NCBI GenBank assembly: GCA_000620205.1
Contig: JHVP01000001.1
Location: 186,001 to 250,000 of the forward strand
From: Geodermatophilaceae bacterium URHA0031
GTDB taxonomy: Bacteria; Actinomycetota; Actinomycetes; Mycobacteriales; Geodermatophilaceae
Length of the DNA: 64,000 nucleotides
Reading direction: 5' to 3'
Part shown: positions 1 to 9,773 of the stretch, piece after piece
Layout of the letters: each line of letters opens with the position of its first letter
Position numbering within the stretch: the first letter of the stretch is position 1
The notes under the pieces: generated by a model
What the model was told of the DNA's origin: nothing
What the model saw: the letters and a program-made list of their open reading frames with translations, nothing else
Database searches by the model: none
Translations under genes and position numbers: made by a program

Positions 1-17
1 GTCGATAACTTCCCGCC

Positions 18-37
18 GATGTGGCCTCCGCCACATC
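18..37. repeat. inverted repeat upstream of MFS gene
   Basis: Eight-base arms GATGTGGC and GCCACATC surround the loop CTCC, about 67 bases before the MFS start codon. It could be the terminator of a gene left of the window or an operator for the transporter. Nothing else recognisable lies in the first 103 bases. Confidence 0.4.
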
Positions 38-103
38 CCACCTGCGATCCGTCCGGGACTCCCGTCCGCGGCGGACGCCGTGCCCCAACGAAGGGGGACG
101 TCG

Positions 104-2062
104 ATGTCGACGACGACCGAGGCGCCGCAAGGCGCCACCGCACCGAACCCGCCCACCGGCCGCAGAGGCCGGTTCTGGGACCGCCAGCTGGCGCACTACC
201 CGGAGAACGGTCCGCGGTCGCTGTACCTGGCCATCACCGTGCTGGCCACGGTGGTCCTCTACTACGAGCTGTACATCGCCGGCGCGGTGGCCACCCAGAT
301 CATCACCGAGTTCGGGATGTCGTTCACGTTCTTCGTGTTCGTCTCGGTCGTCGGCAACCTCGTCGGCGCCTTCGCCTCGCTGTTCGCCGGGTTGGCCGAC
401 CGCTGGGGCCGGGCCAACCTGGTCGTCGGCGGGCTGCTGGTGACCGGCCTGATCATCGCCGTCGGACTGCCCAACGCCGGCAGCAAGGGCGTGTACATGG
501 CCCTGTTCGCGGTGCTCAGCTTCGTCGAGGGCATCGTCCTGGTGGCGACCCCGGCGTTGATCCGCGACTTCTCCCCCCAGGTCGGCCGGGGCATGGCCAT
601 GGGGTTCTGGACCCTCGGGCCGGTGCTCGGCAGCCTGGTCGTCACCGAGGTCTCCAGCCACACCCTGGACAGCCACCCCGACTGGCGCTGGCAGTTCTAC
701 GTCTGCGGCATCGCCGGCCTGGTCGTGTTCCTGATCGCGCTGGTCGGCCTCAAGGAGCTCTCCCCCGCCCTGCGCGACCAGCTGATGGTCAGCCTGCGCG
801 ACCGGGTGCTCATCGAGGCACGCGCCAAGGGCCTGGACACCGAGCGGGCGCTGAAGGGTCACTGGCGGCAGATGCTGCGCTTCGACGTCATCGGGTCGGC
901 CTTCGCGATCAGCATCTTCCTGCTGCTGTACTACATCCTGGTCGGCTTCACGGTGGTCTACTTCGCCACCGTCTACGGCTACCCGCCGGCCCGGGCCAAC
1001 AGCCTGGCCAACTGGTACTGGATCACCAACGCGATCGCGCTGGTCCTCACCGGTGTGCTGACCGACCGGTTCCGGGTGCGCAAGCCGTTCATGGTCGTCG
1101 GGACGGTGATCAGCCTCATCGGCGCGGTCCTGTTCGCGATCTCCGCGACCGACCCGGACACCAGCTACTACCGGATCGCCGTCTACTTCATCCTCAGCGC
1201 CAGCGGCGGCGGGATGGCCTACGTGGCCTGGATGGCGTCGTTCACCGAGACGGTGGAGCGGCACAACCCGGCCGCGACGGCCACCGGGCTGGCGATCTGG
1301 GGCTGGATCCTCCGCCTGGTGGTGACCGTGTCCCTCGCCGTGTTCACCCTGCTGCTCCCGGCGACCTCCACGCTGGTCGACGAGGGCACCCGGGTCAGCG
1401 AGATCGTGGCCGCCCACCCGGACGAGGTGGCCGTCCTCTCCGCGATAGACCCGGCCACCTCCGCGGCGCTGGCCGCCGACCCGACCGACGTCGACGCGCT
1501 GTCCACGGCGCTCGGCGAGGTCGCCACCCAGCAGGGGGCGAGCGCGTCGGAGGCCCAGGCGGTCTCCACCGCCGTCACCGCACGGGCTCCGCAGCTGGGC
1601 GCGGTGCAGGCGGTCGACCCGGCCGTGCTGGCCGCGCTGCAGGCCAACCCGGCCGACCCGGCCGCCGGCGCCCAGGCCGTCGGGCAGATCTCGGCCGCCC
1701 TCGGCACGGACGTCGCGACGTCGGTGCAGCTGCTGCAGTCGCTGGCCGACCCGGCCGTGCAGCGCGACCTGGGGCTGGTGTCGCAGTACGCCACCGTCCT
1801 CACCGACGCGAACGAGGCCATCCCGGCCGACGACCTGGCCTACCTCTCCGCGCACGGCGCCGAGGTCGCCCAGGCGCAGCAGGACAACCCGCACCAGTGG
1901 CAGCGCTGGTGGTGGGTCTGCGTCATCGCGCAGGTCCTCTTCCTGCCGTTCGTGTTCGTCATGACCGGCCGGTGGAGCCCGAAGAAGGCGAAGCAGGACG
2001 AGGCCGAGCACGAGCGCCTGGTCCAGGAGGAGCTGGCCGCGCTGGGAGCCGGCCGGGCCTGA
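104..2062 (+). CDS. MFS transporter with large extracytoplasmic insert
   Basis: A 652-residue major facilitator superfamily permease, predicted to be a proton-coupled carrier of a small, probably anionic, metabolite in the cytoplasmic membrane; the substrate is unknown. Hydrophobic helices begin at about residue 40, and a sugar/carboxylate-type motif A follows TM2 (GLADRWGRANLV). TM11 ends near residue 420. About 175 Ala/Asp-rich, largely helical residues (about 425-600) then precede the last helix (WWWVCVIAQVLFLPF), so the insert should lie outside the cell between TM11 and TM12. Ordinary members have 400-480 residues. The start at 104 is preferred over an upstream in-frame codon because AAGGGGG lies just before it. 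It is followed by a strong terminator and then an EthR-like regulator. Confidence 0.9.
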   Translation: MSTTTEAPQGATAPNPPTGRRGRFWDRQLAHYPENGPRSLYLAITVLATVVLYYELYIAGAVATQIITEFGMSFTFFVFVSVVGNLVGAFASLFAGLADRWGRANLVVGGLLVTGLIIAVGLPNAGSKGVYMALFAVLSFVEGIVLVATPALIRDFSPQVGRGMAMGFWTLGPVLGSLVVTEVSSHTLDSHPDWRWQFYVCGIAGLVVFLIALVGLKELSPALRDQLMVSLRDRVLIEARAKGLDTERALKGHWRQMLRFDVIGSAFAISIFLLLYYILVGFTVVYFATVYGYPPARANSLANWYWITNAIALVLTGVLTDRFRVRKPFMVVGTVISLIGAVLFAISATDPDTSYYRIAVYFILSASGGGMAYVAWMASFTETVERHNPAATATGLAIWGWILRLVVTVSLAVFTLLLPATSTLVDEGTRVSEIVAAHPDEVAVLSAIDPATSAALAADPTDVDALSTALGEVATQQGASASEAQAVSTAVTARAPQLGAVQAVDPAVLAALQANPADPAAGAQAVGQISAALGTDVATSVQLLQSLADPAVQRDLGLVSQYATVLTDANEAIPADDLAYLSAHGAEVAQAQQDNPHQWQRWWWVCVIAQVLFLPFVFVMTGRWSPKKAKQDEAEHERLVQEELAALGAGRA

Positions 2063-2069
2063 CACCGCC

Positions 2070-2117
2070 GGACCGGCCCCGGGACGGGCGGGCAGCTGCC
2101 CGTCCCGGGGCCGGTCC
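2070..2117 (+). terminator. GC-rich hairpin terminator after MFS gene
   Basis: Perfect 20-base arms (2070-2089 and 2098-2117) with an 8-base loop begin 8 bases after the MFS stop. There is no U-tract, as is usual in high-GC actinobacteria. It separates the MFS gene from the TetR gene, so the regulator probably has its own promoter. Confidence 0.75.
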
Positions 2118-2138
2118 CCGACCACTACCGTGACGATC

Positions 2139-2816
2139 ATGCCTGCGCCCGGTACCGCACGCGTCGGCGCGCCCCGCGGGCGACGCGCTGCGCGGTTGAC
2201 CGGCGACGACCGCGAGGCGGCCATCCTGGCCACCGCGGAACGGCTGCTCGGCGAGCGCCCGCTCGCGGAGATCTCCGTCGACGACCTCGCCCGCGGCGCC
2301 GGCATCTCCCGGCCCGCGTTCTACTTCTACTTCCGCTCCAAGGACGCCGTCCTGCTCACCCTCCTCGACCGGGTGGTCGCCGAGGCCGACGCCGCCTCGG
2401 CAGCGGCCTTCGCCACGGTCTCCGCCCAGCACCCGCAGGACCCGCGGGAGCGCTGGCGGGCAATGATCGACGCCTACCACTCGACCTTCCGGGCGCACCG
2501 TCCGGTGACCCTCGCCGCGGTGGCCCTACGGTTCACCAACACCGAGGCCCGCGAGCTGTGGGCCCGCGTCTCCACCGACTGGGTGCGTGCCTGCGCCGAG
2601 GCGATCGAGGCGGAGCGGCGGCGCGGGGCGGCGCCGGCCGGGCTGCCCGCGCACGACCTGTCCGTGGCGCTGAACTCGCTGAACGAGCGAGTGCTCTACG
2701 GGACCTTGAGCGGCGACGGGCCCGCGATCGCCGAGGACGACGTCGTCGACGTCCTGCTCGACATCTGGCTCAGCGCCATCTACTCCCCACCGCCGCCGGC
2801 CGCCGGCCGCGCCTGA
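2139..2816 (+). CDS. ethR: TetR-family repressor, EthR-like
   Basis: A 225-residue TetR-family DNA-binding protein. The N-terminal half closely follows Mycobacterium tuberculosis EthR as I remember it: PRGRR near residue 12, then GDDRE.AILATAE.LL, the helix-turn-helix ISVDDLARGAGISRPAFYFYF, and SK.AVLLTLLDRVV. C-terminal EthR-like features (AERRRGAAP.LPAH.L..ALN..NER, IW..IY) also persist, so this is more than generic TetR similarity. The ATG at 2139 places PRGRR at the same residue number as in EthR; a GTG at 2130 is the alternative. EthR represses the Baeyer-Villiger monooxygenase gene ethA, but no such gene is adjacent here. The preceding MFS gene is the obvious candidate target (inference). 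Confidence 0.85.
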   Translation: MPAPGTARVGAPRGRRAARLTGDDREAAILATAERLLGERPLAEISVDDLARGAGISRPAFYFYFRSKDAVLLTLLDRVVAEADAASAAAFATVSAQHPQDPRERWRAMIDAYHSTFRAHRPVTLAAVALRFTNTEARELWARVSTDWVRACAEAIEAERRRGAAPAGLPAHDLSVALNSLNERVLYGTLSGDGPAIAEDDVVDVLLDIWLSAIYSPPPPAAGRA

Positions 2817-2855
2817 CCGGCCCAGCCGGACAGGTCGCGGCCCGGCCGGCCCGGG

Positions 2856-3188
2856 TCAGCCCGACGTCCCCCGGCGCCGCGGGGCGCGCTCCGGCGGCGC
2901 CAGCCGGAACGCCAGCTCCTCCGTGCTCGCCGGGACCGGCCGTGGCCCGCGAGGAGCCGCACGGAGGTGCTCCGGCCGTGGCCGCGCCGCCTCGTCGACG
3001 CGCTCCCGCGACCGGGACTGCGCCAGGTAGAGCGCGATGTCACCGGGGGTCGCGCGCGACCCGCGGGCGGCCACGTCGTGCCGCGCCTCCCACTCGCAGA
3101 TGGCCTTCTCCTCCGCCGTCATCTCGTGGACGGCGCGGGTGGGGCGGCCGGCTCGGCCGGCCTCGTCGGGGGTCGCGGAACTCGTCAT
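2856..3188 (-). CDS. hypothetical small protein
   Basis: A 110-residue soluble protein rich in Arg, Pro and Glu. The central segment (about residues 20-60, MTAEEKAICEWEARHD onward) looks folded and helical; the C-terminus is basic and proline-rich. There is no signal peptide or membrane segment. GGAGGACC lies about 5 bases before the ATG, which supports a real gene. I do not recognise the family, and the neighbours give no clue to function. Confidence 0.6.
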   Translation of the reverse strand: MTSSATPDEAGRAGRPTRAVHEMTAEEKAICEWEARHDVAARGSRATPGDIALYLAQSRSRERVDEAARPRPEHLRAAPRGPRPVPASTEELAFRLAPPERAPRRRGTSG

Positions 3189-3263
3189 GGAACGGTCCTC
3201 CGTGGACTAGGTGTGCTCCTCCATGGTCACCCCGTGCGGCGGGCGGCGGTAGTACCGGCGGCT

Positions 3264-4118
3264 TCAAGCGCCGGGGCCGAGGGTGGCGATGGTGGCGCGG
3301 ACCTCCGCGGCGGTGACCGGTTCGACCGGGAGGTGGGCCAGCAGCGCCGGGACCTCCTCCGGCAGCAGCCCCTCGGCGAGCAGGAGGTCCAGCAGCCGGT
3401 CGGCCTGGGCCAGCGGCACCGGCAGCGCGAGCCCCGACCCGGCCAGCGCCGCCTCGGCGAGGAACAGCGCGCCGGCCAGGTCGTCGGGCCGCCCGGGCTC
3501 GGCCGGCCGGGGCGGCGCCGGCGCGGCCGCCCGGGTCACCGCCTCCGCGGCCCGCACCAGCGACAGCGGCAGCCCCTCGGCCTCCACCTCGACCAGCGGC
3601 ACCGCCCCGAGCGCGGCGAGCACCAGGTGCTCGGCGTCGATGCGCAGCGGCGCCTCCCACTCCCCGACCCGGACGACCTCGACCAGGTCGCTGCCGTCCT
3701 CCCCGAGCTCGTCGAGCAGCTCCGCCCACGCGCCGGCCCGGGAGTCGCGGGCCCGCTCGGCTGCCCGGATGCAGGTGTCGAGCACGAAGGGCTCGACCAC
3801 CTCCCGGTCGAAGTGCTCGGCGATCAGCGAGCCGTCGGGGGTGACGGCGTTGAGCACGTCCTGGAACGTCCCCGGGCGGGCGTCGCCGAGCTCGAGCCGG
3901 CCGTCCTCCTCGCCGCCCAGGGGCAGCCCGGTCGCGGCCCGGGCGCCGAGGGTGAGGCCGGTGGGCACCACCCGGCCGCGCACCCGCAGGTGGTGCGGCT
4001 GGTCGGAGAGGCCGACCGACCAGGCGCAGGTCTCGGCGATGAGCTCGCCGGCGCGCTCGCGGAGCACCTCGCGGGTGAGCAGGGCCATGGGGTCGGGGCC
4101 GAAGTCGCTGCCGAGCAC
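3264..4118 (-). CDS. hypothetical protein, about 284 residues
   Basis: An acidic, leucine-rich soluble protein. The first half has beta-rich segments (LRVRGRVVPTGLTLGARAAT) and a stretch about laying a reagent or ligand (NAVTPDGSLIAEHF); the second half has long Ala/Leu helices. I do not recognise a family. The coding frame stays open upstream to 4247, but that extension is low complexity. I chose GTG 4118, with GGAGGA about 10 bases ahead; ATG 4088 is the alternative. It is divergent from the amidase gene. Confidence 0.6.
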   Translation of the reverse strand: MLGSDFGPDPMALLTREVLRERAGELIAETCAWSVGLSDQPHHLRVRGRVVPTGLTLGARAATGLPLGGEEDGRLELGDARPGTFQDVLNAVTPDGSLIAEHFDREVVEPFVLDTCIRAAERARDSRAGAWAELLDELGEDGSDLVEVVRVGEWEAPLRIDAEHLVLAALGAVPLVEVEAEGLPLSLVRAAEAVTRAAAPAPPRPAEPGRPDDLAGALFLAEAALAGSGLALPVPLAQADRLLDLLLAEGLLPEEVPALLAHLPVEPVTAAEVRATIATLGPGA

Positions 4119-4282
4119 GTCACCAGGATCCTCCGCCGCTGCCGCGTCGTCCTCCTCCCGGTGCGAGGACTGCACCACCCTGTGCCCCAGCTGTGCCCTT
4201 CCTCGGCGCTCACCCAGCGGTGGCCCAGCGACCGGCTTAGCGTGCACGGAACGCCGAGCCGCACCGACACCCGGAGAAGCCC

Positions 4283-5980
4283 ATGCGCGTCACCGCCCCG
4301 TCCCGTTCGCTGCCCCGGAGAGCCGTGGTGACCACCGCGCTCGCCGCAGCCCTGCTGATCCCGACGAGCGCCGTCTCGGCCGCCCCGCCGCCCGACCCCG
4401 CGGGCTCCGGCACCCTGCCGCTGCGGGGCCTGGACCTCGACGCGCTGACCATCCCGGACCTGCAGCAGCGGATGGACGCCGGCGACCTGAGCGCGGTCGA
4501 GCTCACCACGGCCTACCTGGGCCGGATCGAGGCGCTCAACGACGACCTGGGGGCGGTGCTGAGCGTCAACCCCCACGCCCTGGACGACGCTGCCGACAGC
4601 GACGAGGCCCGGCACCGCCACTCCGCCCGCAGCCCGCTGGAGGGCATCCCGGTCCTGCTCAAGGACAACGTCGACACCGAGCAGATGCCGACCACCGCGG
4701 GCTCCCGGGCCCTGCTGCACAGCGAGCCGGACGACGCCACGATCACCCGCCGGCTGCGCGAGGCCGGCGCCATCGTGATCGGCAAGGCGAACCTGTCCGA
4801 GTGGGCCAACTTCCGCGGCTCGGCGTCGACCAGCGGCTGGAGCGGGGTCGGCGGGCAGACCGCGAACCCCTACGTGCTCGACCGCAACCCGTGCGGCTCG
4901 TCGTCCGGGTCCGGCGCCGGGGTGGCCGCCTCGCTGGCGCAGGTCGCGATCGGCACCGAGACCGACGGCTCGATCGTCTGCCCCGCCGGGCAGAACGGGG
5001 TCGTCGGGCTGAAGCCCACGCTGGGGCTGGTCAGCCGGGACGGCATCGTGCCGATCTCCGCCGAGCAGGACACCGCCGGCCCGATGGCCCGGCACGCCGT
5101 CGACGCGGCGATCATGCTCGACGTCATCGCCGGCCGGGACGACGCCGACGCCGCGACCGCCGAGATCCCCGGGGAGCTCCCGGACTACGCCGACCTGGAC
5201 CTGGACGCGCTGCAGGGCGCCCGGATCGGCGTCTGGACGCTGACCCCCGAGCAGTCCGCCGCGGTCGACGACCAGACCGAGGCGGTCTTCGCCGCCGCGG
5301 TGAAGCAGGTGGAGGCCGCCGGCGCCACCGCGGTGCCGGTCCAGCTGGCCTACCAGGACGAGATCGGCGCCGGGGAGACCCCCGCTCTGCTCGCGGAGTT
5401 CAAGCGGGACCTGAACGCCTACCTGGCCGCCACGCCGGGCGACCACCCCGCCGACCTGGCCGGGCTGATCGCCTTCAACGAGCAGGACCCGGTGGAGCTG
5501 GCCTACTTCGGGCAGGAGCTCTTCGAGCAGGCGCAGGCGGCGACCGTGCCGGCCGACGACCCGGCCATCCAGGCCACCCGGGACCGGATCCGGCAGCTGG
5601 CCCGCGCCTCGATCGACGAGGTGCTCGCCCAGGGCCCCGGGCCCGAGGACGACCTGGACGCCATCGTGGGGCTGACCAACACCCCCGCGTGGCAGACCCG
5701 CTACCAGAACCTCGACGGGGAGGCCGACGCGTTCGTCTACAGCACCTCCGGTCCGGCGGCGGTCGCCGGCTACCCGGACGTCTCGGTGCCGGCCGGGTTC
5801 TCCGGCCCCCAGGAGACCCTGCCGGTGGGCGTGTCCTTCTTCGGCGGCCGCTGGTCCGACGCCCTGATGCTGGACATCGCCGCGGACTTCGAGGACCAGG
5901 CCGCGGCCCGCGAGGCGCCGGGGTTCCTGCCCACCGTGGGCGCGGACCCGCAGCCGGAGAACCCCGAGCCGGGCACCTGA
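4283..5980 (+). CDS. secreted amidase-signature hydrolase
   Basis: A 565-residue amidase-signature (AS) family hydrolase, predicted to cleave C-N amide bonds outside the cytoplasm. Residues 1-34 form a signal peptide with two arginines (LPRRAVVTTALAAALLIPTSA, cut after VSA). The Ser-cisSer-Lys triad is visible: Lys127 in LLKDNVD, cis-Ser206 in NPCGSSSGSG and nucleophile Ser230 in TETDGSI. The spacing, 79 and 24 residues, equals that of peptide amidase. Length is usual for the long AS enzymes annotated as amidase or Glu-tRNA amidotransferase A-like; no GatB or GatC is nearby, so it is not GatA. The substrate is unknown. A terminator hairpin follows. Confidence 0.9.
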   Translation: MRVTAPSRSLPRRAVVTTALAAALLIPTSAVSAAPPPDPAGSGTLPLRGLDLDALTIPDLQQRMDAGDLSAVELTTAYLGRIEALNDDLGAVLSVNPHALDDAADSDEARHRHSARSPLEGIPVLLKDNVDTEQMPTTAGSRALLHSEPDDATITRRLREAGAIVIGKANLSEWANFRGSASTSGWSGVGGQTANPYVLDRNPCGSSSGSGAGVAASLAQVAIGTETDGSIVCPAGQNGVVGLKPTLGLVSRDGIVPISAEQDTAGPMARHAVDAAIMLDVIAGRDDADAATAEIPGELPDYADLDLDALQGARIGVWTLTPEQSAAVDDQTEAVFAAAVKQVEAAGATAVPVQLAYQDEIGAGETPALLAEFKRDLNAYLAATPGDHPADLAGLIAFNEQDPVELAYFGQELFEQAQAATVPADDPAIQATRDRIRQLARASIDEVLAQGPGPEDDLDAIVGLTNTPAWQTRYQNLDGEADAFVYSTSGPAAVAGYPDVSVPAGFSGPQETLPVGVSFFGGRWSDALMLDIAADFEDQAAAREAPGFLPTVGADPQPENPEPGT

Positions 5981-5985
5981 GCCGG

Positions 5986-6018
5986 TCCGGCCGCGGTCGG
6001 GTCCCGACCGCGGCCGGA
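5986..6018 (+). terminator. hairpin terminator after amidase
   Basis: Perfect 16-base arms (5986-6001, 6003-6018) almost without a loop begin 6 bases after the amidase stop. Confidence 0.7.
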
Positions 6019-6133
6019 GCTCGGCCCCGGCCCAGCGGCAGCCGCAGACCCGGAGTTACCCGGCGGTAGCCGATGTGGGATCTTCGAGGTCCGCACGTCG
6101 AGACGGCAGAGCTGCTGTCGGGAATGAGGTCCC

Positions 6134-7309
<1,176 letters not shown>

Positions 7310-7316
7310 GGTCACC

Positions 7317-8453
7317 GTGGAGTTCAGCTACGACGACGAGCAGAACGGTCTCCGCGAGGCCGTGAGCGGGCTGCTCGCCCGCGCCTACGCGGACAGCGAG
7401 CAGCGCCGGTCGGTGGTCGCCGCCGACCCCGGCTTCGACGAGAAGACCTGGAGCCGGTTGGCCGAGATGGGCGTCCTCGGGCTGCCCTTCGCCGAGTCCG
7501 ACGGCGGGATGGGCGCCGGCCCGGTGGAGGTGTCCGTCGTCGCCGAGGAGATCGGCCGGGTGCTGGCACCCGAGCCGTTCGTGGAGGCCGTCGTCCTGGC
7601 CGGCGGGCTGGTGTCGGACCTCGGCACCGACGCCCAGCGCGCCGAGGTGCTCGGGGCGCTCGCCGAGGGCTCGCTGGTACCGGCCTTCGCGCACGCGGAG
7701 ACCGGCACCCGGTGGGAACCGTCGGCCCGCGCGGTCACCGCGTCGCAGGACGGCGACGGGTGGCGGCTGACCGGGGTGAAGGAGCCGGTGCCGCACGGCG
7801 CCCGCGCCGACGTCCTGGTGGTCAGCGCGGTCGTGGATGGGGCTACCCGCTTGTTCCTGGTGCAGGGGGACGCCGAGGGCCTCACCCGCACCGGGCACCG
7901 CAACCACGACGGCACGCGGTCGGCGCGGGTCGAGTTCGCCGGCACGCCCGCCGCGCCGCTGGGCGAGGGCACCGGCGACCAGAGCGCCGCGATCGAGAAG
8001 GCCCAGGCCCGGGCCCGGATCGCCTACGGCCACGAGGCGCTCGGCGCGATGGAGACCGCGCTGACCACGACCGCGGAGTACCTGCGGACCCGCAAGCAGT
8101 TCGGGGTCACGCTGAACAAGTTCCAGGCGCTGACCTTCCGCGCGGCGGACATGTACGTGTCGCTGGAGCTGGCCCGCAGCACCGTCATGTGGGCGACGCT
8201 CGTGGTGGACGCCGATGGCGACGTCGTCGCGGCCGCCGACCGGGTCCGGTTGCAGACCAGCCGGGCGTCGCGGCACATCGGCAAGGAGGCGATCCAGCTG
8301 CACGGCGGGATCGGCGTGACCGCCGAGTACTCGGTCGGCCACTACACCAGCCGGCTGACCGCGATCGACCACCTGCTCGGCGACGGCGACTGGGCGCTGG
8401 CCCGGCTCGCCGCCACCGTCGACCAGCACGAGACGGTCGACCCGCTCGGCTGA
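7317..8453 (+). CDS. acyl-CoA dehydrogenase, second subunit of a pair
   Basis: A 378-residue acyl-CoA dehydrogenase-like protein starting at GTG, 7 bases after the preceding dehydrogenase, so translated from the same message. The C-terminal FAD-binding segment is clear: YLRTRKQFGVTLNKFQAL (about 262) and QLHGGIGVTAEYSVGHYTSR (about 335). The middle barrel domain lacks the canonical EP.AGSD motif, having HAETGTRWEPSA instead. That fits the degenerate partner in heteromeric actinobacterial dehydrogenases, where the flavin sites lie at the subunit interface. The exact acyl-CoA is unknown. A strong hairpin terminator ends the operon. Confidence 0.92.
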   Translation: MEFSYDDEQNGLREAVSGLLARAYADSEQRRSVVAADPGFDEKTWSRLAEMGVLGLPFAESDGGMGAGPVEVSVVAEEIGRVLAPEPFVEAVVLAGGLVSDLGTDAQRAEVLGALAEGSLVPAFAHAETGTRWEPSARAVTASQDGDGWRLTGVKEPVPHGARADVLVVSAVVDGATRLFLVQGDAEGLTRTGHRNHDGTRSARVEFAGTPAAPLGEGTGDQSAAIEKAQARARIAYGHEALGAMETALTTTAEYLRTRKQFGVTLNKFQALTFRAADMYVSLELARSTVMWATLVVDADGDVVAAADRVRLQTSRASRHIGKEAIQLHGGIGVTAEYSVGHYTSRLTAIDHLLGDGDWALARLAATVDQHETVDPLG

Positions 8454-8473
8454 CCGCACGACCGCCGACGACC

Positions 8474-8510
8474 AGCAGCGCCCCTCCGCCGCGTGCGGAG
8501 GGGCGCTGCT
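8474..8510 (+). terminator. hairpin terminator after dehydrogenase pair
   Basis: Perfect 16-base arms (8474-8489, 8495-8510) with a 5-base loop lie between this operon and the converging gene at 8550. Confidence 0.75.
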
Positions 8511-8549
8511 GCGTCGCGGCCGGGCCGCTGACCCGGACACCGGGGCCGG

Positions 8550-9230
8550 TCAGCAGCCGCCTCCGCCGCCGTCCCCACCGCCGCACCCGCCGTCACCGCC
8601 ACCGAAGCCACCGCCACCGCCGTCCCCACCGCCGCCCCAGCCGCCGAGACCGATGCCCCCGTAGGCCCAGGTCTGGCGGCCGTCGGCCTCCAGCGCGACC
8701 CGCGAGAACCGGTCGGGACGCCGTACGGTCGCCGGCATCCACGCCACCGCGCCGAAGACGGACTCGTACAGCGCCCGGTCGGCCATCCGCTCGGGTCCGC
8801 CGAGGGCGACCTCGGCGCCGCCGACCGGTGGCGCCGCGCGCCACTCCTCCAGCACCCGGCGGCCCGCGGCGGTGCGCAGGTGCGCCGGCCAGCTGCCGGA
8901 CAGCCCGGCCAGCGGGTTGCGGCGGAGCAGACCTGCGGCCACCAGCCGGTCGGCCACCCCGGTCAGCCGGGGGTCCTCCTGGGCCCGGAGCCGCATCGAG
9001 GCGATCGAGCGCCGTGGCCGCTGCCCGGCGAGGTCCAGGACGGCGCTCTCGACCGGCCGGCCGGGGGTGCTCCCCACCGCGTGCAGCCGACCCGAGTCGT
9101 CGACCCGCAGCCGACCCCGCTCGAGCAGGGAGACCACGGCGGTGTCCACCACCCGGGGCAGGCCCCCGGCCAGCTGGGCGACGTCGTACAGGTCGCAGGT
9201 GGGGAGCAGGGGTGAGCGGGTTCCGGTCAT
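8550..9230 (-). CDS. TIGR04222-like protein with Gly/Cys tail
   Basis: A 226-residue protein resembling TIGR04222 (near_uncomplex) proteins of Actinobacteria: a conserved helical region (LYDVAQLAGGLPRVVDTAVV, then RLVAAGLL and RRVLEEWR) followed by a low-complexity tail. The tail, about residues 190-226, is almost only Gly with Asp and two Cys and ends in Cys. Full TIGR04222 proteins usually carry a membrane segment in the middle, which I do not see here, so this may be a soluble short form. Function of the family is unknown. The start at ATG 9230 follows GAGGACGG. Upstream lies a ruined regulator gene. Confidence 0.75.
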   Translation of the reverse strand: MTGTRSPLLPTCDLYDVAQLAGGLPRVVDTAVVSLLERGRLRVDDSGRLHAVGSTPGRPVESAVLDLAGQRPRRSIASMRLRAQEDPRLTGVADRLVAAGLLRRNPLAGLSGSWPAHLRTAAGRRVLEEWRAAPPVGGAEVALGGPERMADRALYESVFGAVAWMPATVRRPDRFSRVALEADGRQTWAYGGIGLGGWGGGGDGGGGGFGGGDGGCGGGDGGGGGC

Positions 9231-9344
9231 CGCTTCCGTCCTCAGGTCGGAGGGTGAGTGGGTCCGCGGCCGCGTGAGCACAAGGTCGCACCTCCGTCGT
9301 CCGGGCGACAGGGTGCTTGCAAGATTGCACGGCATCGTTCACCG

Positions 9345-9740
9345 TGACGCCGTGGTAGAACGCGGCACCCCCTCGGTCCGGGAACGCCGGCTGGCGCACG
9401 AGCCACGCCTGCTGCACACCGCCGCCCAGCTGCACGGCAAGGACGTCGCGGCCCGACTGGGCTGGTCCCCGTCGAAGGTGAGCCGAACGTCGCGCTGCAG
9501 GCGCTGCCCTTCGCCGCCGGCCTCCCCCGGTCACCGCTGGTTCGTTCTCCGTGCTGAACTCCCCCGCGAGCGGCGCGCCGGACGTGGTCTACCTGGAGAA
9601 CAAGACCCGGATCTCCTTCCTGGACACCGAGGCCGAGGTGCACCGCTACACCCGGGCGTTCGACCTGATCAGCGACATGGCGCTGGACCCGGACAGGTCC
9701 CGCGCGGTGCTCGAGGACGAGCTCGCCGCGCTCGGGAATG
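9345..9740 (+). pseudogene. remnant of HTH/DUF5753 transcription regulator
   Basis: Three pieces of one XRE-type regulator survive in three reading frames. Around 9370-9485 is the helix-turn-helix N-terminus (SVRERRLAHEP, then DVAARLGWSPSKVSR). About 9483-9530 reads NVALQALPFAAGLP and about 9539-9735 reads GSFSVLN, then APDVVYLENKTRISFLDTE and ISDMALDPDRSR, the C-terminal end of the DUF5753 domain. Most of the HTH-to-DUF5753 centre (roughly 150 residues) is deleted, and frames shift 1 to 3 to 2. It cannot make the protein. It abuts the LLM oxidoreductase operon. Confidence 0.75.
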
Positions 9741-9773
9741 ACCGGGTGGCCCCCCGGGTTCCACCGGCCAGTA

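Noticed and set aside
18-37. EthR operator before the MFS gene
   Set aside because: The palindrome does not resemble the known tandem EthR operator; left as an unassigned inverted repeat.
4283-5980. GatA subunit of amidotransferase
   Set aside because: It has a signal peptide and no GatB/GatC neighbours.
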